Shown: positions 33,398 to 42,763 of the stretch, one piece after another
How the letters are laid out: the number at the start of each line of letters is the position of its first letter
Numbering within the stretch: position 1 is the first letter of the stretch
Source of the DNA: Roseateles depolymerans
GTDB lineage: Bacteria; Pseudomonadota; Gammaproteobacteria; Burkholderiales; Burkholderiaceae_C
Direction of reading: 5' to 3'
NCBI GenBank assembly: GCA_003241055.1
Contig: QFOD01000008.1
Coordinates: forward strand, 62,001-126,000
Length of the DNA: 64,000 nucleotides
Translations under genes and position numbers: made by a program
Notes under the pieces: model-generated
What the model was told of the DNA's origin: nothing
What the model saw: the letters and a program-made list of their open reading frames with translations, nothing else
The model's database searches: none

Positions 33398-34803
33398 AAT
33401 CCCTGTCCGACATCTCCCGCCAGCTGATCCTCAACACGGACAGCTACAAGGCCAGCCACTGGCTGCAGTACCCGCCCGACACCACCGCCGTCTTCAGCTA
33501 CATCGAGGCCCGCGGCGGCACGCTGCCGTACACGCTGTTCTTCGGGCTGCAGGCGCTGCTGAAGGAGTACTTCAGCCAGCCCGTCTCGCTGGCCGACATC
33601 GAGCTGGCCGCGGAAATCTGGGCCGCTCACGGCCTGCCCTTCCATCGTGAGGGCTGGGAACACATTGTGCGCGCCCATGGCGGGCGACTGCCGGTGCGCA
33701 TTCGCGCGGTGGCCGAGGGCAGTCTCGTGCCGGTCGGCCAGGCCCTGCTGACCATAGAGAACACCGATCCGGCCTGCTACTGGCTCACCAGCTACCTGGA
33801 AACGGCTCTGCTGCGCGTGTGGTACCCCACCACCGTCGCGACCCACAGCCATGCCACCCGCCAGCTGATCGGCGACGCCCTGGCCCGCACCGGGTCGCCG
33901 GAAGGCCTGCCCTTCAAGCTGCACGACTTCGGCGCGCGCGGCGTGTCCTCGCTGGAGTCGGCCATGCTGGGCGGCATGGCCCACCTCGTGAACTTCCAGG
34001 GCACCGACACCATGAGTGCCGTGCTGGGCGCACGCACCTACTACGGTGAACCCATGGCCGGCTTCTCCATTCCGGCCGCCGAGCACAGCACCATCACGGC
34101 CTGGGGGCGGGAGGGCGAGGCCGAGGCCTACCGCAACATGCTGACCCGCTTCGCCAAGCCGGGTGCGCTGCTGGCCGTGGTGTCGGACTCCTACGACCTC
34201 GACGCCGCCGTGCACGACCTCTGGGGCGGCACGCTGCGGGAACAGGTCATCGCCAGCGGCGCCACCGTCGTGATCCGCCCGGACAGCGGCGACCCGACCT
34301 CGGTCGTGCTCCGTACCGTGCAGGCGCTCGACCGGGCCTTCGGCAGCGACCTGAACGCCAAGGGCTACCGCCTGCTGCGCCATGTGCGCGTGATCCAGGG
34401 CGACGGCATCACCCGCGCGTCCATCGCCAGCATCCTGGCAGCGCTCGAGGCCGCCGGCTATTCGGCCGACAACATCGCCTTCGGCCAGGGTGGCGCCCTG
34501 CTGCAACAGGTCAGCCGTGACAGCCTGGGCTTCGCGATGAAGGCCTCGGCCGTCAAGGTGAGCAGCCAATGGCGCGACGTCTTCAAGGCGCCCGCCACCG
34601 ACCCGGCCAAGCGCAGCAAGGCCGGGCGAATGACGCTGCTGCGCCACGCCGGCCGGTATCTGACGGTAAAGCTGGATTCGCCGGAACACGCCCAGGCGCT
34701 GGCCGAAGGTGCCACCGATGCGCTGCGCACCGTCTACGAAGACGGCCGCCTGCTGGTGGACGAGCGCTTCGCGGCGATCCGCGAGCGCGCCGCGCGCGGC
34801 TGA
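33394..34803 (+). CDS. Nicotinamide phosphoribosyltransferase (NAMPT/NadV-like)
   Basis: The 469-residue product matches bacterial NAMPT. It has [16 protein letters not shown] N-terminal [32 protein letters not shown] (about 174-186), [25 protein letters not shown] and the nucleotide-binding [10 protein letters not shown]. It makes NMN from nicotinamide and PRPP. The start is an unusual TTG at 33394 overlapping the hprK stop; no ATG or GTG precedes the conserved N-terminus, so translation probably depends on coupling to hprK. Its place at the end of the ptsN-hprK operon, where rapZ is usual, is odd. Confidence 0.88.
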   Translation: MKSLSDISRQLILNTDSYKASHWLQYPPDTTAVFSYIEARGGTLPYTLFFGLQALLKEYFSQPVSLADIELAAEIWAAHGLPFHREGWEHIVRAHGGRLPVRIRAVAEGSLVPVGQALLTIENTDPACYWLTSYLETALLRVWYPTTVATHSHATRQLIGDALARTGSPEGLPFKLHDFGARGVSSLESAMLGGMAHLVNFQGTDTMSAVLGARTYYGEPMAGFSIPAAEHSTITAWGREGEAEAYRNMLTRFAKPGALLAVVSDSYDLDAAVHDLWGGTLREQVIASGATVVIRPDSGDPTSVVLRTVQALDRAFGSDLNAKGYRLLRHVRVIQGDGITRASIASILAALEAAGYSADNIAFGQGGALLQQVSRDSLGFAMKASAVKVSSQWRDVFKAPATDPAKRSKAGRMTLLRHAGRYLTVKLDSPEHAQALAEGATDALRTVYEDGRLLVDERFAAIRERAARG

Positions 34804-34808
34804 GGTGC

Positions 34809-35255
34809 TCAGCCCTCGCGGTGAGGGCAGTCGGTCTTCAGGCAGGTCGCATACAGCGACAGCGCGTGCTCGTGCAGCGCAAAGCCGCGCTCGCGGGCGA
34901 TCGCATGCTGACGCTCCTCGATCTGCGCGTCGAAGAACTCCTCGACGCGGCCGCAGGTCAGGCACACCAGGTGGTCGTGGTGATGCCCTTCGTTGAGCTC
35001 ATAGACCGCCTTGCCGGTCTCGAAGTGATTGCGGCTCAGCAGGCCGGCCTGCTCGAACTGCTGCAGCACGCGGTAGACCGTGGCCAGGCCGATGTCGGCG
35101 CCATCACCCAGCAACGCCTTATATACATCCTCGGCCGTCATGTGGCGTTGCTCCGCGCGCTGGAAGAGCTCCAGGATCTTGATGCGCGGCAGCGTCGCCT
35201 TGAGGCCGCTGTTCTTGATGTCGCTCGTCTGGGTGCGGGCTGAGGTGTTGGGCAT
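34809..35255 (-). CDS. fur: Ferric uptake regulator Fur
   Basis: The 148-residue product has the N-terminal winged helix (LKATLPRIKILELFQRAEQR) and ADIGLATVYRVLQQFEQAGL recognition helix. The metal-binding segment is NEGHHHDHLVCLTCGRVEEF with the HHDH and CxxC motifs, and a C-terminal CLKTDC supplies the second Cys pair. It represses iron-uptake genes with Fe2+. ATG 35255 gives the family N-terminus. It is divergent from bamE, the conserved betaproteobacterial arrangement. No strong Fur box is visible in the 102-bp gap. Confidence 0.95.
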   Translation of the reverse strand: MPNTSARTQTSDIKNSGLKATLPRIKILELFQRAEQRHMTAEDVYKALLGDGADIGLATVYRVLQQFEQAGLLSRNHFETGKAVYELNEGHHHDHLVCLTCGRVEEFFDAQIEERQHAIARERGFALHEHALSLYATCLKTDCPHREG

Positions 35256-35357
35256 GGTCGTCGATCGTGCAGCCACCGAAATGGCGACCGCTAGAATCGA
35301 TCGAATGATAGCCAGCCGCGCCCCGCGGCGGCCAGAGTAGGCCCATTCAGACCCGCC

Positions 35358-35930
35358 ATGCGCCCCTTGTACGTCTCTGTTCCCCTGCTTGCGTTGCTCG
35401 GCGGCTGCTCCATGCTGCCCTCGTGGGATTCCATCGCCTCCGTGACCGGCGACAAGGTGATGGGCCTGGTCACGCCCTACCGGCTCGAGGTCGTGCAGGG
35501 CAATGTGCTGACCAAGGAAATGGTGGAGCGGGTCAAGCCCGGCATGAGCCGTACCCAGGTCAAGGACCTGCTGGGCACGCCGCTGCTGGCCGACGTCTTT
35601 CATGACGCCCGCTGGGACTACGTCTTCACGATCCGTCGGCAGGGCACGGAGCCGCAGCAGCGCCTGGTGGCCGCGGTGTTCGACGGCGACAAGCTGAAGT
35701 CGCTGGATGTGCCCAACGATCTGCCGACCGAGCAGGAATTCGTCGCCTCCGTGAACACCTTCAAGCCCAAGGGCAAGCCGCCCAAGCTGGAGCTGACCGA
35801 GGCCGAGCGCGCGGCGCTGCCGCTGCCCAAGCAGCCCGCGGCCGAGTCGCTGCCCACCGCCGCGGCCGAAGGTCCCGCGCCCGGCCGCGTCTACCCGCCG
35901 CTGGACGCCCCCGCCAAGGCCGGCTCCTGA
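35358..35930 (+). CDS. bamE: Outer membrane assembly lipoprotein BamE
   Basis: The 190-residue product has a lipoprotein signal with lipobox LLGGC (Cys17) and the SmpA/OmlA core. The signature is [20 protein letters not shown] followed by [16 protein letters not shown]. The C-terminal 60 residues are a Pro/Ala-rich extension. BamE is part of the BAM complex that folds outer-membrane proteins. It is followed by dapB with a 1-bp overlap of stop and start. Confidence 0.93.
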   Translation: MRPLYVSVPLLALLGGCSMLPSWDSIASVTGDKVMGLVTPYRLEVVQGNVLTKEMVERVKPGMSRTQVKDLLGTPLLADVFHDARWDYVFTIRRQGTEPQQRLVAAVFDGDKLKSLDVPNDLPTEQEFVASVNTFKPKGKPPKLELTEAERAALPLPKQPAAESLPTAAAEGPAPGRVYPPLDAPAKAGS

Positions 35931-36676
35931 TGGCCGCGCCCATGAAGGTCGCAATCACCGGCGCCTCCGGGCGCATGGGCAAGATGCTGATCGAGGCCGT
36001 GCAGGCGGCCGACGACTGCACGCTGCATGTCACGCTGGACAAGGGTGACGACGTGCGCGCCGGGCTGGCCGGCGCCGATGTGCTGATCGACTTCACCCGC
36101 CCCGAGGCCACGCTGGCCCACCTGGCCGTGTGCGCCGAGCTGGGCGTGAAGGCCGTGGTCGGCACCACCGGCTTCGATGCTGCGCAGCAGGCCGAGCTGG
36201 CCCGCCTCGCCGAGCGCACGGCCATCGTGTTCGCGCCCAACATGAGCGTGGGCGTGAACGTGGTGCTCAAGCTGCTGGACATGGCCGCCCGCGCGATGAA
36301 CGAGGGCTTCGACATCGAGATCGTCGAGGCCCACCACCGCAACAAGGTCGACGCACCCAGCGGCACCGCGCTGCAGATGGGCCGCGTGGTGGCCGACGCG
36401 CTCGGGCGCGACCTGGACGCCTGCGCGGTCTACGGCCGCGAGGGCGTGACCGGCGTGCGCGACCCGTCCACCATCGGCTTCGCCACGGTGCGCGGCGGCG
36501 ACATCATCGGCGACCACACGGTGTTGTTTGCCGGCACGGGCGAACGCATCGAGATCAGCCACAAGGCCAGCAACCGCAGCATCTACGCCCAGGGCAGCCT
36601 GCGCGCCGCGCGCTTCCTGGCCGCCAAGACCACGGGCCTGTTCGGCATGAACGACGTGCTGGGCTTTTCCGCATGA
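35930..36676 (+). CDS. dapB: 4-hydroxy-tetrahydrodipicolinate reductase
   Basis: The 248-residue product catalyses the NAD(P)H-dependent step of diaminopimelate/lysine synthesis. It shows [20 protein letters not shown] at the N-terminus, [20 protein letters not shown] and the active-site [19 protein letters not shown] (about 140-158). ATG 35930 overlaps the bamE stop; ATG 35942 ([10 protein letters not shown]) is an equally plausible start. Confidence 0.94.
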   Translation: MAAPMKVAITGASGRMGKMLIEAVQAADDCTLHVTLDKGDDVRAGLAGADVLIDFTRPEATLAHLAVCAELGVKAVVGTTGFDAAQQAELARLAERTAIVFAPNMSVGVNVVLKLLDMAARAMNEGFDIEIVEAHHRNKVDAPSGTALQMGRVVADALGRDLDACAVYGREGVTGVRDPSTIGFATVRGGDIIGDHTVLFAGTGERIEISHKASNRSIYAQGSLRAARFLAAKTTGLFGMNDVLGFSA

Positions 36677-36709
36677 CCCCCGCCCAGCCGCGGCGCCCCG
36701 AGGCCTGAC

Positions 36710-37348
36710 ATGCTGGGCGACTTCTGGGGCCAGAGTGACCTGATCGGCCGCGCCGTCGCACTGCTGCTGCTGGCCATGTCCGTCAGCGCCTGGGCCCTGA
36801 TCCTGTGGAAGGCCTGGCTGCTGCGCCGGGCCCGCCGTGGGCTGGCCCGCGCCGTGCCGGCGTTCTGGGCTGCGGCCGGCGTGCCCGAGGGCCGCGCTGC
36901 ACTGCAGGCCTTCGACACCGAGGAACTGCTGCTGCCGCTGCTCGACGCCGCCACCGCCGAAACCCGCGACGCCACGCTGGACGCGGCCGGCCGGCGCGAA
37001 TCGCGCCTGACCCGCCGGCTGCGCGATGCGCTGCACGCGGTGCTGGCACGGTTGCAGTTCGGTCAGGTGCTGCTGGCCTCGGTCGGGGCCACGGCGCCCT
37101 TCGTCGGCCTCTTCGGCACCGTCTGGGGCATCTATCACGCGCTGGCCGGCATCTCGGCGGCCGGCAACATCACGGTCGAGAAGATTGCCGGCCCGGTGGG
37201 CGAGGCCTTGATCATGACGGCCGCCGGCCTGGCCGTGGCCATCCCCGCGGTGCTGGCCTACAACGTGTTCGGCAAGTTCGTCGCGGCCTGCGAGGCCGAG
37301 CTCGAAGGCTTCGCGCACGACCTGCGCGAGCTGCTGGACGCCGCCTGA
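36710..37348 (+). CDS. exbB: MotA/TolQ/ExbB proton channel protein (ExbB-like)
   Basis: The 212-residue product has three membrane helices. One is near the N-terminus (AVALLLLAMSVSAWALILWK) and two are in the C-terminal half (SVGATAPFVGLFGTVWGIYH and ALIMTAAGLAVAIPAVLAYN), with the ExbB/TolQ signature between. With ExbD it energises TonB-dependent outer-membrane transport. exbD follows 9 bp downstream. No tonB is adjacent, so assignment to ExbB over TolQ rests on the two-gene layout next to fur/bamE/dapB. Confidence 0.88.
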   Translation: MLGDFWGQSDLIGRAVALLLLAMSVSAWALILWKAWLLRRARRGLARAVPAFWAAAGVPEGRAALQAFDTEELLLPLLDAATAETRDATLDAAGRRESRLTRRLRDALHAVLARLQFGQVLLASVGATAPFVGLFGTVWGIYHALAGISAAGNITVEKIAGPVGEALIMTAAGLAVAIPAVLAYNVFGKFVAACEAELEGFAHDLRELLDAA

Positions 37349-37357
37349 GGCCCCGCG

Positions 37358-37783
<426 letters not shown>

Positions 37784-37918
37784 TCCTCGCCCGTTACCGC
37801 AGCCGCGGCGAAGGGCCCACCTACAATTTGGCAAAACTAAGCCGTCCTTGCTCGCCATCGCTCGCGCGGCCCCTCTGAGAGGGTGCGCCGCGGGTCCGGG
37901 CAGCCGCATACCCCTGAC

Positions 37919-40576
37919 ATGAACACCAAGACCGAAGCGCCCAGCTACAACCCGACCGAGATCGAAGCCGCCGCCCGGGCCTACTGGGCCGAGCGGGATG
38001 CCTACCGTGTCACCGAGGACGCGAGCAAGCCTGCCGAGCAGCGCTTCTACGCCTGCTCCATGCTGCCCTACCCCTCGGGCAAGCTGCACATGGGCCATGT
38101 GCGCAACTACACGATCAACGACATGCTGGCCCGCCAGCTGCGCATGAAGGGCTACAACGTCCTGATGCCCATGGGCTGGGACGCCTTCGGCCTGCCGGCC
38201 GAGAACGCCGCGATGAAGGGCAAGGTGCCGCCCGCGCAGTGGACCTACTCCAACATCGCCTACATGAAGGGCCAGATGCAGGCCATGGGCCTGGCCATCG
38301 ACTGGAGCCGCGAGATCGCGACCTGCCAGCCCGAGTACTACAAGTGGAACCAGTGGCTGTTCCTGAAGATGCTGGAGAAGGGCATCGCCGAGCGCCGCAC
38401 CCAGGTCGTCAACTGGGACCCGGTGGACCAGACCGTGCTGGCCAACGAGCAGGTCATCGACGGCCGCGGCTGGCGCTCGGGCGCGCTGGTCGAGAAGCGC
38501 GAGATCCCGGGCTACTACCTGAAGATCACCGACTACGCCGAGGAGCTGCTCTCGGCCGTGGCCAACCCGGAAGACCCGAACTACCTGTCCGGCTGGCCCG
38601 AGCGCGTGCGCCTGATGCAGGAAAACTGGATCGGCAAGAGCCAGGGCGTGCGCTTCGCGTTCCCGCATGAGATCCGCGGCGCGGACGGCGCGCTGATCCA
38701 GGACGGCAAGCTGTTCGTGTTCACCACGCGCGCCGACACCGTGATGGGCGTGACCTTCTGCGCGGTCGCCCCCGAGCACCCGCTGGCCACGCATGCGGCC
38801 GCCTCGGACGCCAAGGTCGCTGCCTTCATCGCCGAGTGCAAGGCCGGCGGCACCACCGAGGCCGAGCTGGCCACGCAGGAAAAGAAGGGCGTGCCCACCG
38901 GCCTGGTGGTCACGCACCCGCTGACCGGCGCTCAGGTGCCGGTGTGGGTGGGCAACTACGTGCTGATGAGCTATGGCGACGGCGCCGTGATGGGCGTGCC
39001 GGCGCATGACGAGCGCGACTTCGCGTTCGCCAACAAGTACGGCATCGCGATCCAGCAGGTGGTGGCGGTCGAGGGTCAGGTCTTCTCCAGCACGGCCTGG
39101 GCCGACTGGTACGGCGACAAGACCCAGGGCGTCTGCGTGAACTCCGGCGTGCTGGACGGCCTGGCGCACAAGACTGCGGTCGACAAGGTCGCCGCGCTGC
39201 TGGCCGCCAAGGGCCTGGGCGAGAAAAAGACCACCTGGCGCCTGCGCGACTGGGGCATCAGCCGCCAGCGCTACTGGGGCACACCCATCCCCATCATCCA
39301 CTGCGACGACTGCGGTGTCGTGCCGGTGCCCGAGAAGGACCTGCCGGTGGTGCTGCCGGAAGACTGCATCCCCGACGGCAGCGGCAACCCGCTGAACAAG
39401 CGCGCCGACTTCCTGAACGTGGCCTGCCCTTGCTGCGGCAAGCCCGCCAAGCGCGAGACGGACACCATGGACACCTTCGTGGACTCGTCCTGGTACTTCA
39501 TGCGCTATTGCGACCCCAAGAACGGCGGCGCCATGGTGGCCGAGGGCACGCAGTACTGGATGCCGATGAACCAGTACATCGGCGGCATCGAGCACGCCAT
39601 CCTGCACCTGCTGTACGCGCGCTTCTGGACCAAGGCCATGCGCGACCTGGGCCTGGTGACGATCAGCGAGCCCTTCGAAAAGCTGCTGACCCAGGGCATG
39701 GTGCTCAAGGGCGCGTTCTTCCACAAGCCCGAGGGCGGCGGCAAGAACTACTACTGGGAGCATGAGCTCGACGTCATCACGGACGAACGCGGCGCCATCA
39801 CCGGCGCCACGCTGAAAAAGGACGGCACGCCGCTCGAATACGAGATGACGACCATGTCCAAGTCCAAGAACAACGGCGTGGACCCGCAGGCACTGATCGA
39901 CCAGTACGGCGCCGACACGGCCCGCCTGTTCGTGATGTTCGCCAGCCCGCCGGAGCAGACGCTGGAGTGGAACGAGTCGGCCGTCGAGGGCGCGCACCGC
40001 TTCCTGAAGCGCGTGTGGAACTTCGGCGCACGCAATGCCGAGGCCATCAAGGCCGGCGGCGCGGACTTCGCTGCGCTCAGCGGCGACGGCAAGGCGCTGC
40101 GCCGCGAGGTGCACAACGTGCTCAAGCAGGTCAGCCACGACTACGAGCGCATGCAGTACAACACCGTCGTGTCCGGCGCGATGAAGCTGCTGAATGCGCT
40201 GGAAGGCTTCAGGGCGGAAGGCCAGGCCGCGGCGGTGCGCGACGGCTTCTCGGTGCTGCTGCGCGTGCTCTACCCCGCCACGCCCCACATCGCCCACCAG
40301 CTCTGGCAGGACCTGGGCTTTGCCGCCGAGCTGGGCGACCTGCTCGACGCGCCCTGGCCCACGGTGGACGAGGCCGCGCTGGTGCAGGACGAGATCGAGC
40401 TGATGCTGCAGGTCAACGGCAAGCTGCGCGGCTCGGTCAAGGTGCCGGCCTCGGCCGACAAGGCCGCCATCGAGGCCGCCGCGCTGGCCAACCCTGAGTT
40501 CGCCAAGTTCAGCGAAGGCCGGGCGCCCAAGAAGGTCGTCATCGTGCCGGGCCGCCTCGTCAACATCGTGGTTTGA
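37919..40576 (+). CDS. leuS: Leucyl-tRNA synthetase
   Basis: The 885-residue product is a class-I synthetase. It has the HIGH-type motif [20 protein letters not shown] (about 43-62), an editing CP1 domain (ITDYAEELL to about 420) and the KMSKS-type MSKSK at 646-650. The C-terminal anticodon-binding/tRNA-contact domain ends [11 protein letters not shown] 37919 is chosen because it matches the usual N-terminus. A TACAAT -10-like element lies about 95 bp upstream. Confidence 0.97.
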   Translation: MNTKTEAPSYNPTEIEAAARAYWAERDAYRVTEDASKPAEQRFYACSMLPYPSGKLHMGHVRNYTINDMLARQLRMKGYNVLMPMGWDAFGLPAENAAMKGKVPPAQWTYSNIAYMKGQMQAMGLAIDWSREIATCQPEYYKWNQWLFLKMLEKGIAERRTQVVNWDPVDQTVLANEQVIDGRGWRSGALVEKREIPGYYLKITDYAEELLSAVANPEDPNYLSGWPERVRLMQENWIGKSQGVRFAFPHEIRGADGALIQDGKLFVFTTRADTVMGVTFCAVAPEHPLATHAAASDAKVAAFIAECKAGGTTEAELATQEKKGVPTGLVVTHPLTGAQVPVWVGNYVLMSYGDGAVMGVPAHDERDFAFANKYGIAIQQVVAVEGQVFSSTAWADWYGDKTQGVCVNSGVLDGLAHKTAVDKVAALLAAKGLGEKKTTWRLRDWGISRQRYWGTPIPIIHCDDCGVVPVPEKDLPVVLPEDCIPDGSGNPLNKRADFLNVACPCCGKPAKRETDTMDTFVDSSWYFMRYCDPKNGGAMVAEGTQYWMPMNQYIGGIEHAILHLLYARFWTKAMRDLGLVTISEPFEKLLTQGMVLKGAFFHKPEGGGKNYYWEHELDVITDERGAITGATLKKDGTPLEYEMTTMSKSKNNGVDPQALIDQYGADTARLFVMFASPPEQTLEWNESAVEGAHRFLKRVWNFGARNAEAIKAGGADFAALSGDGKALRREVHNVLKQVSHDYERMQYNTVVSGAMKLLNALEGFRAEGQAAAVRDGFSVLLRVLYPATPHIAHQLWQDLGFAAELGDLLDAPWPTVDEAALVQDEIELMLQVNGKLRGSVKVPASADKAAIEAAALANPEFAKFSEGRAPKKVVIVPGRLVNIVV

Positions 40577-40581
40577 CCGCT

Positions 40582-41064
40582 ATGCAACGCCGCCACCTCC
40601 TGCTGCTCGGCACCGCGGCCCTCGCCGGCTGCGGCTTCGAGCTGCGCCGCGAGCCCGAGCTGCACTTCAAGACGCTGGCGCTGGTCGGCTTCGAGCCGGA
40701 CTCGCCGCTGGCGCTGGGCCTGAAGCGCCAGCTCAAGCGCACGACGGTGCAGCTGGTGGACGACCCGGCGCGCGCCCAGGTCGTGCTGGAGGCTTCGCGC
40801 GAGCTGCGCGACCGCACGGTGGTGGCATCCACCAGCGTGGGCCAGGTGCGTGAATGGACGCTGCGCCTGCAGTTCGACTACCAGATCCGCCGGCCCGACG
40901 GCGAGCTGCTGGTGCCCAAGGTCGAGCTGCGCCTGTACCGCGACATGAACTACACCGAGTCCGCCGCGCTGCCCAAGGAGCAGGAGGCCGCCAACCTGTA
41001 TGGCGCCATGCACTCCGACGCGGTCGCGCAGGTGATGCGCCGCCTGGCGGCCGTCAAGCTCTGA
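40582..41064 (+). CDS. lptE: LPS-assembly lipoprotein LptE
   Basis: The 160-residue product has a short lipoprotein signal with lipobox TAALAGC (Cys about 14) and the start of mature LptE, GFELRREPELHFKTLALVGF. It forms the outer-membrane LPS translocon plug with LptD. Position between leuS and holA is the conserved order. Its stop overlaps the holA start (TGATG). Confidence 0.9.
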   Translation: MQRRHLLLLGTAALAGCGFELRREPELHFKTLALVGFEPDSPLALGLKRQLKRTTVQLVDDPARAQVVLEASRELRDRTVVASTSVGQVREWTLRLQFDYQIRRPDGELLVPKVELRLYRDMNYTESAALPKEQEAANLYGAMHSDAVAQVMRRLAAVKL

Positions 41065-42134
41065 TGCAACTGCGCGCCGAATCACTCGCCGGCCACCTCA
41101 GCAAGGGCCTGGCCCGCATCTACACCGTCCACGGCGACGAGCCCCTGCTCGCGCAGGAGGCGGCCGACGCCATCCGGGCAGCCGCGCGTGCGCAGGGATT
41201 CGGCGAGCGCCAGATCTTCACCGTCAGCGGCGCCTACTTCGACTGGGCGCCGGTGCTGGCGGCCGCCCAGGCCATGAGCCTGTTTGCGGAGCGCCAGTTC
41301 ATCGAGATCCGCATCCCCGGCGGCAAGCCCGGCAAGGATGGCTCCGAGGCGCTGCAGCGTTATGCCGAGGCCGCGCCCGATGACGTGCTGACCCTCGTCA
41401 CGCTGCCGCGGCTGGACAAGACCCAGCTCAACAGCGCCTGGTTCACGGCGCTGGACGGCCACGGCGTGAGCCTGCGCGTCGAACCCGTGGAGCGCCGCCT
41501 GCTGCCGGCCTGGCTGGCCCAGCGCCTCAAGGCCCAGGGTCAGTCCGTGCCCGAGGGCGAGGACGGCCAGCGCGCGCTGGCCTTTTTTGCCGACCGGGTG
41601 GAGGGCAACCTGCTGGCCGCCCACCAGGAGCTGCAGAAGCTCGCGCTGCTGCACCCGCGCGGCGAGCTGACGCTGGAGCAGATCGAGGCCGCCGTGCTGG
41701 ACGTGGCGCGCTTCGACGTGTTCAAGCTCAGCGAGGCCGTGCTCTCCGGCGCCGTCCCGCGGCTGCTGCGCATGCTGGACGGCCTGGAAGCCGAGGGCGA
41801 GGCCGCCGTGCTGGTGCACTGGACGCTGGCCGAGGACATCCGCGCGCTGGCCCGCGTGCGCGCTGCACTGGACGCCGGCCGCCCGCTGCCCATGGCGATG
41901 CGCGAGGCGCGGGTCTGGGGTGCCAAGGAGCGCCTGATCGAGCGCATCGCACCGCGGCTGGACAGCGCCCAGGCCGGTGCCCTGGTGCAGGCTGCCCAGG
42001 TCTGCGACGGCCTGGTCAAGGGGCTGCGCCATCCGGCCTGGCCCAGCGACCCCTGGGCGGCCCTGCGCCAGCTGGCACTGCGCCTGGCCGAAGCGGCCAC
42101 CGGGCGCCCCGGCGCGGCGTTGAGCGCCGCATGA
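41064..42134 (+). CDS. holA: DNA polymerase III subunit delta
   Basis: The 356-residue product is the clamp-loader delta subunit. It has an N-terminal AAA+-like domain without a functional Walker A (RIYTVHGDEPLLAQEAADAI) and the beta-clamp contact region around MSLFAERQFIEIRI. The helical collar domain holds FFADRVEGNLLAAHQELQKL. It is co-transcribed with lptE. Confidence 0.93.
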   Translation: MQLRAESLAGHLSKGLARIYTVHGDEPLLAQEAADAIRAAARAQGFGERQIFTVSGAYFDWAPVLAAAQAMSLFAERQFIEIRIPGGKPGKDGSEALQRYAEAAPDDVLTLVTLPRLDKTQLNSAWFTALDGHGVSLRVEPVERRLLPAWLAQRLKAQGQSVPEGEDGQRALAFFADRVEGNLLAAHQELQKLALLHPRGELTLEQIEAAVLDVARFDVFKLSEAVLSGAVPRLLRMLDGLEAEGEAAVLVHWTLAEDIRALARVRAALDAGRPLPMAMREARVWGAKERLIERIAPRLDSAQAGALVQAAQVCDGLVKGLRHPAWPSDPWAALRQLALRLAEAATGRPGAALSAA

Positions 42135-42174
42135 ATCTGAATCGGCCCTGGAGCCCCTGCGAGGTCCAACCGCC

Positions 42175-42759
42175 ATGCAACGTCTACCCCTCTCCCTGAT
42201 CCTGAGTCTCCTGCCGCTGGCCGCAACAGCCGTCCCCGTGACGCTGCAGGTGCGCGGCCCGGACGGCCAGCCGCTGGCCGATGCCGTCGTCGCCGTCGAG
42301 GTGCGCGGCCGCATCGGCAAGACCGGCAGCGCCAAGGCCGAGATGGGCCAGCGCGACCGCCAGTTCACGCCGCAGGTGCTGGTGGTTCAGACCGGCACCG
42401 CGGTGAACTTCCCCAACTTCGACACCGTGCGGCATCACGTCTACTCGTTCAGCCCGACCAAGGTGTTCGACATCAAGCTCTACTCCGGCACGCCGGCCGA
42501 GCCCGTGGTGTTCGACAAGCCCGGCGTGGCCACGCTGGGCTGCAACATCCATGACCGCATGAGCGCCCACATCATCGTGGTGGACACGCCGCTGTTCGCC
42601 CGCACCGACGCCCAGGGCCGCGCCAGTCTCGACCTGCCGGCCGGCGAGCACGCACTCAAGGCCTGGCACCTCGCGCAGAAACAGCCGCAGACGCTCCAGG
42701 CCCTGCGCCTGGACGTGCCCGCCGCCGGCGGCGCGCTGACCCTGAACCTGCCCGACTGA
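42175..42759 (+). CDS. Periplasmic cupredoxin-like protein (plastocyanin-type copper site)
   Basis: The 194-residue product has a signal peptide (about 1-19) and a carboxypeptidase-regulatory-like beta domain. A cupredoxin part follows, with candidate type-1 copper ligands His in FDTVRHHVYSF, and Cys, His and Met in GCNIHDRMSAH. Similar proteins are annotated as methylamine-utilisation proteins. It lies 4 bp before the GGDEF-EAL gene, and this pair recurs in betaproteobacteria. Role unknown, possibly copper or redox sensing for the c-di-GMP protein. Confidence 0.8.
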   Translation: MQRLPLSLILSLLPLAATAVPVTLQVRGPDGQPLADAVVAVEVRGRIGKTGSAKAEMGQRDRQFTPQVLVVQTGTAVNFPNFDTVRHHVYSFSPTKVFDIKLYSGTPAEPVVFDKPGVATLGCNIHDRMSAHIIVVDTPLFARTDAQGRASLDLPAGEHALKAWHLAQKQPQTLQALRLDVPAAGGALTLNLPD

Positions 42760-42763
42760 GCCC

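Noticed and set aside
35256..35357. Fur box between fur and bamE
   Set aside because: Only weak GAAT/GATAG similarity is present, with no convincing GATAATGATAATCATTATC-like palindrome.
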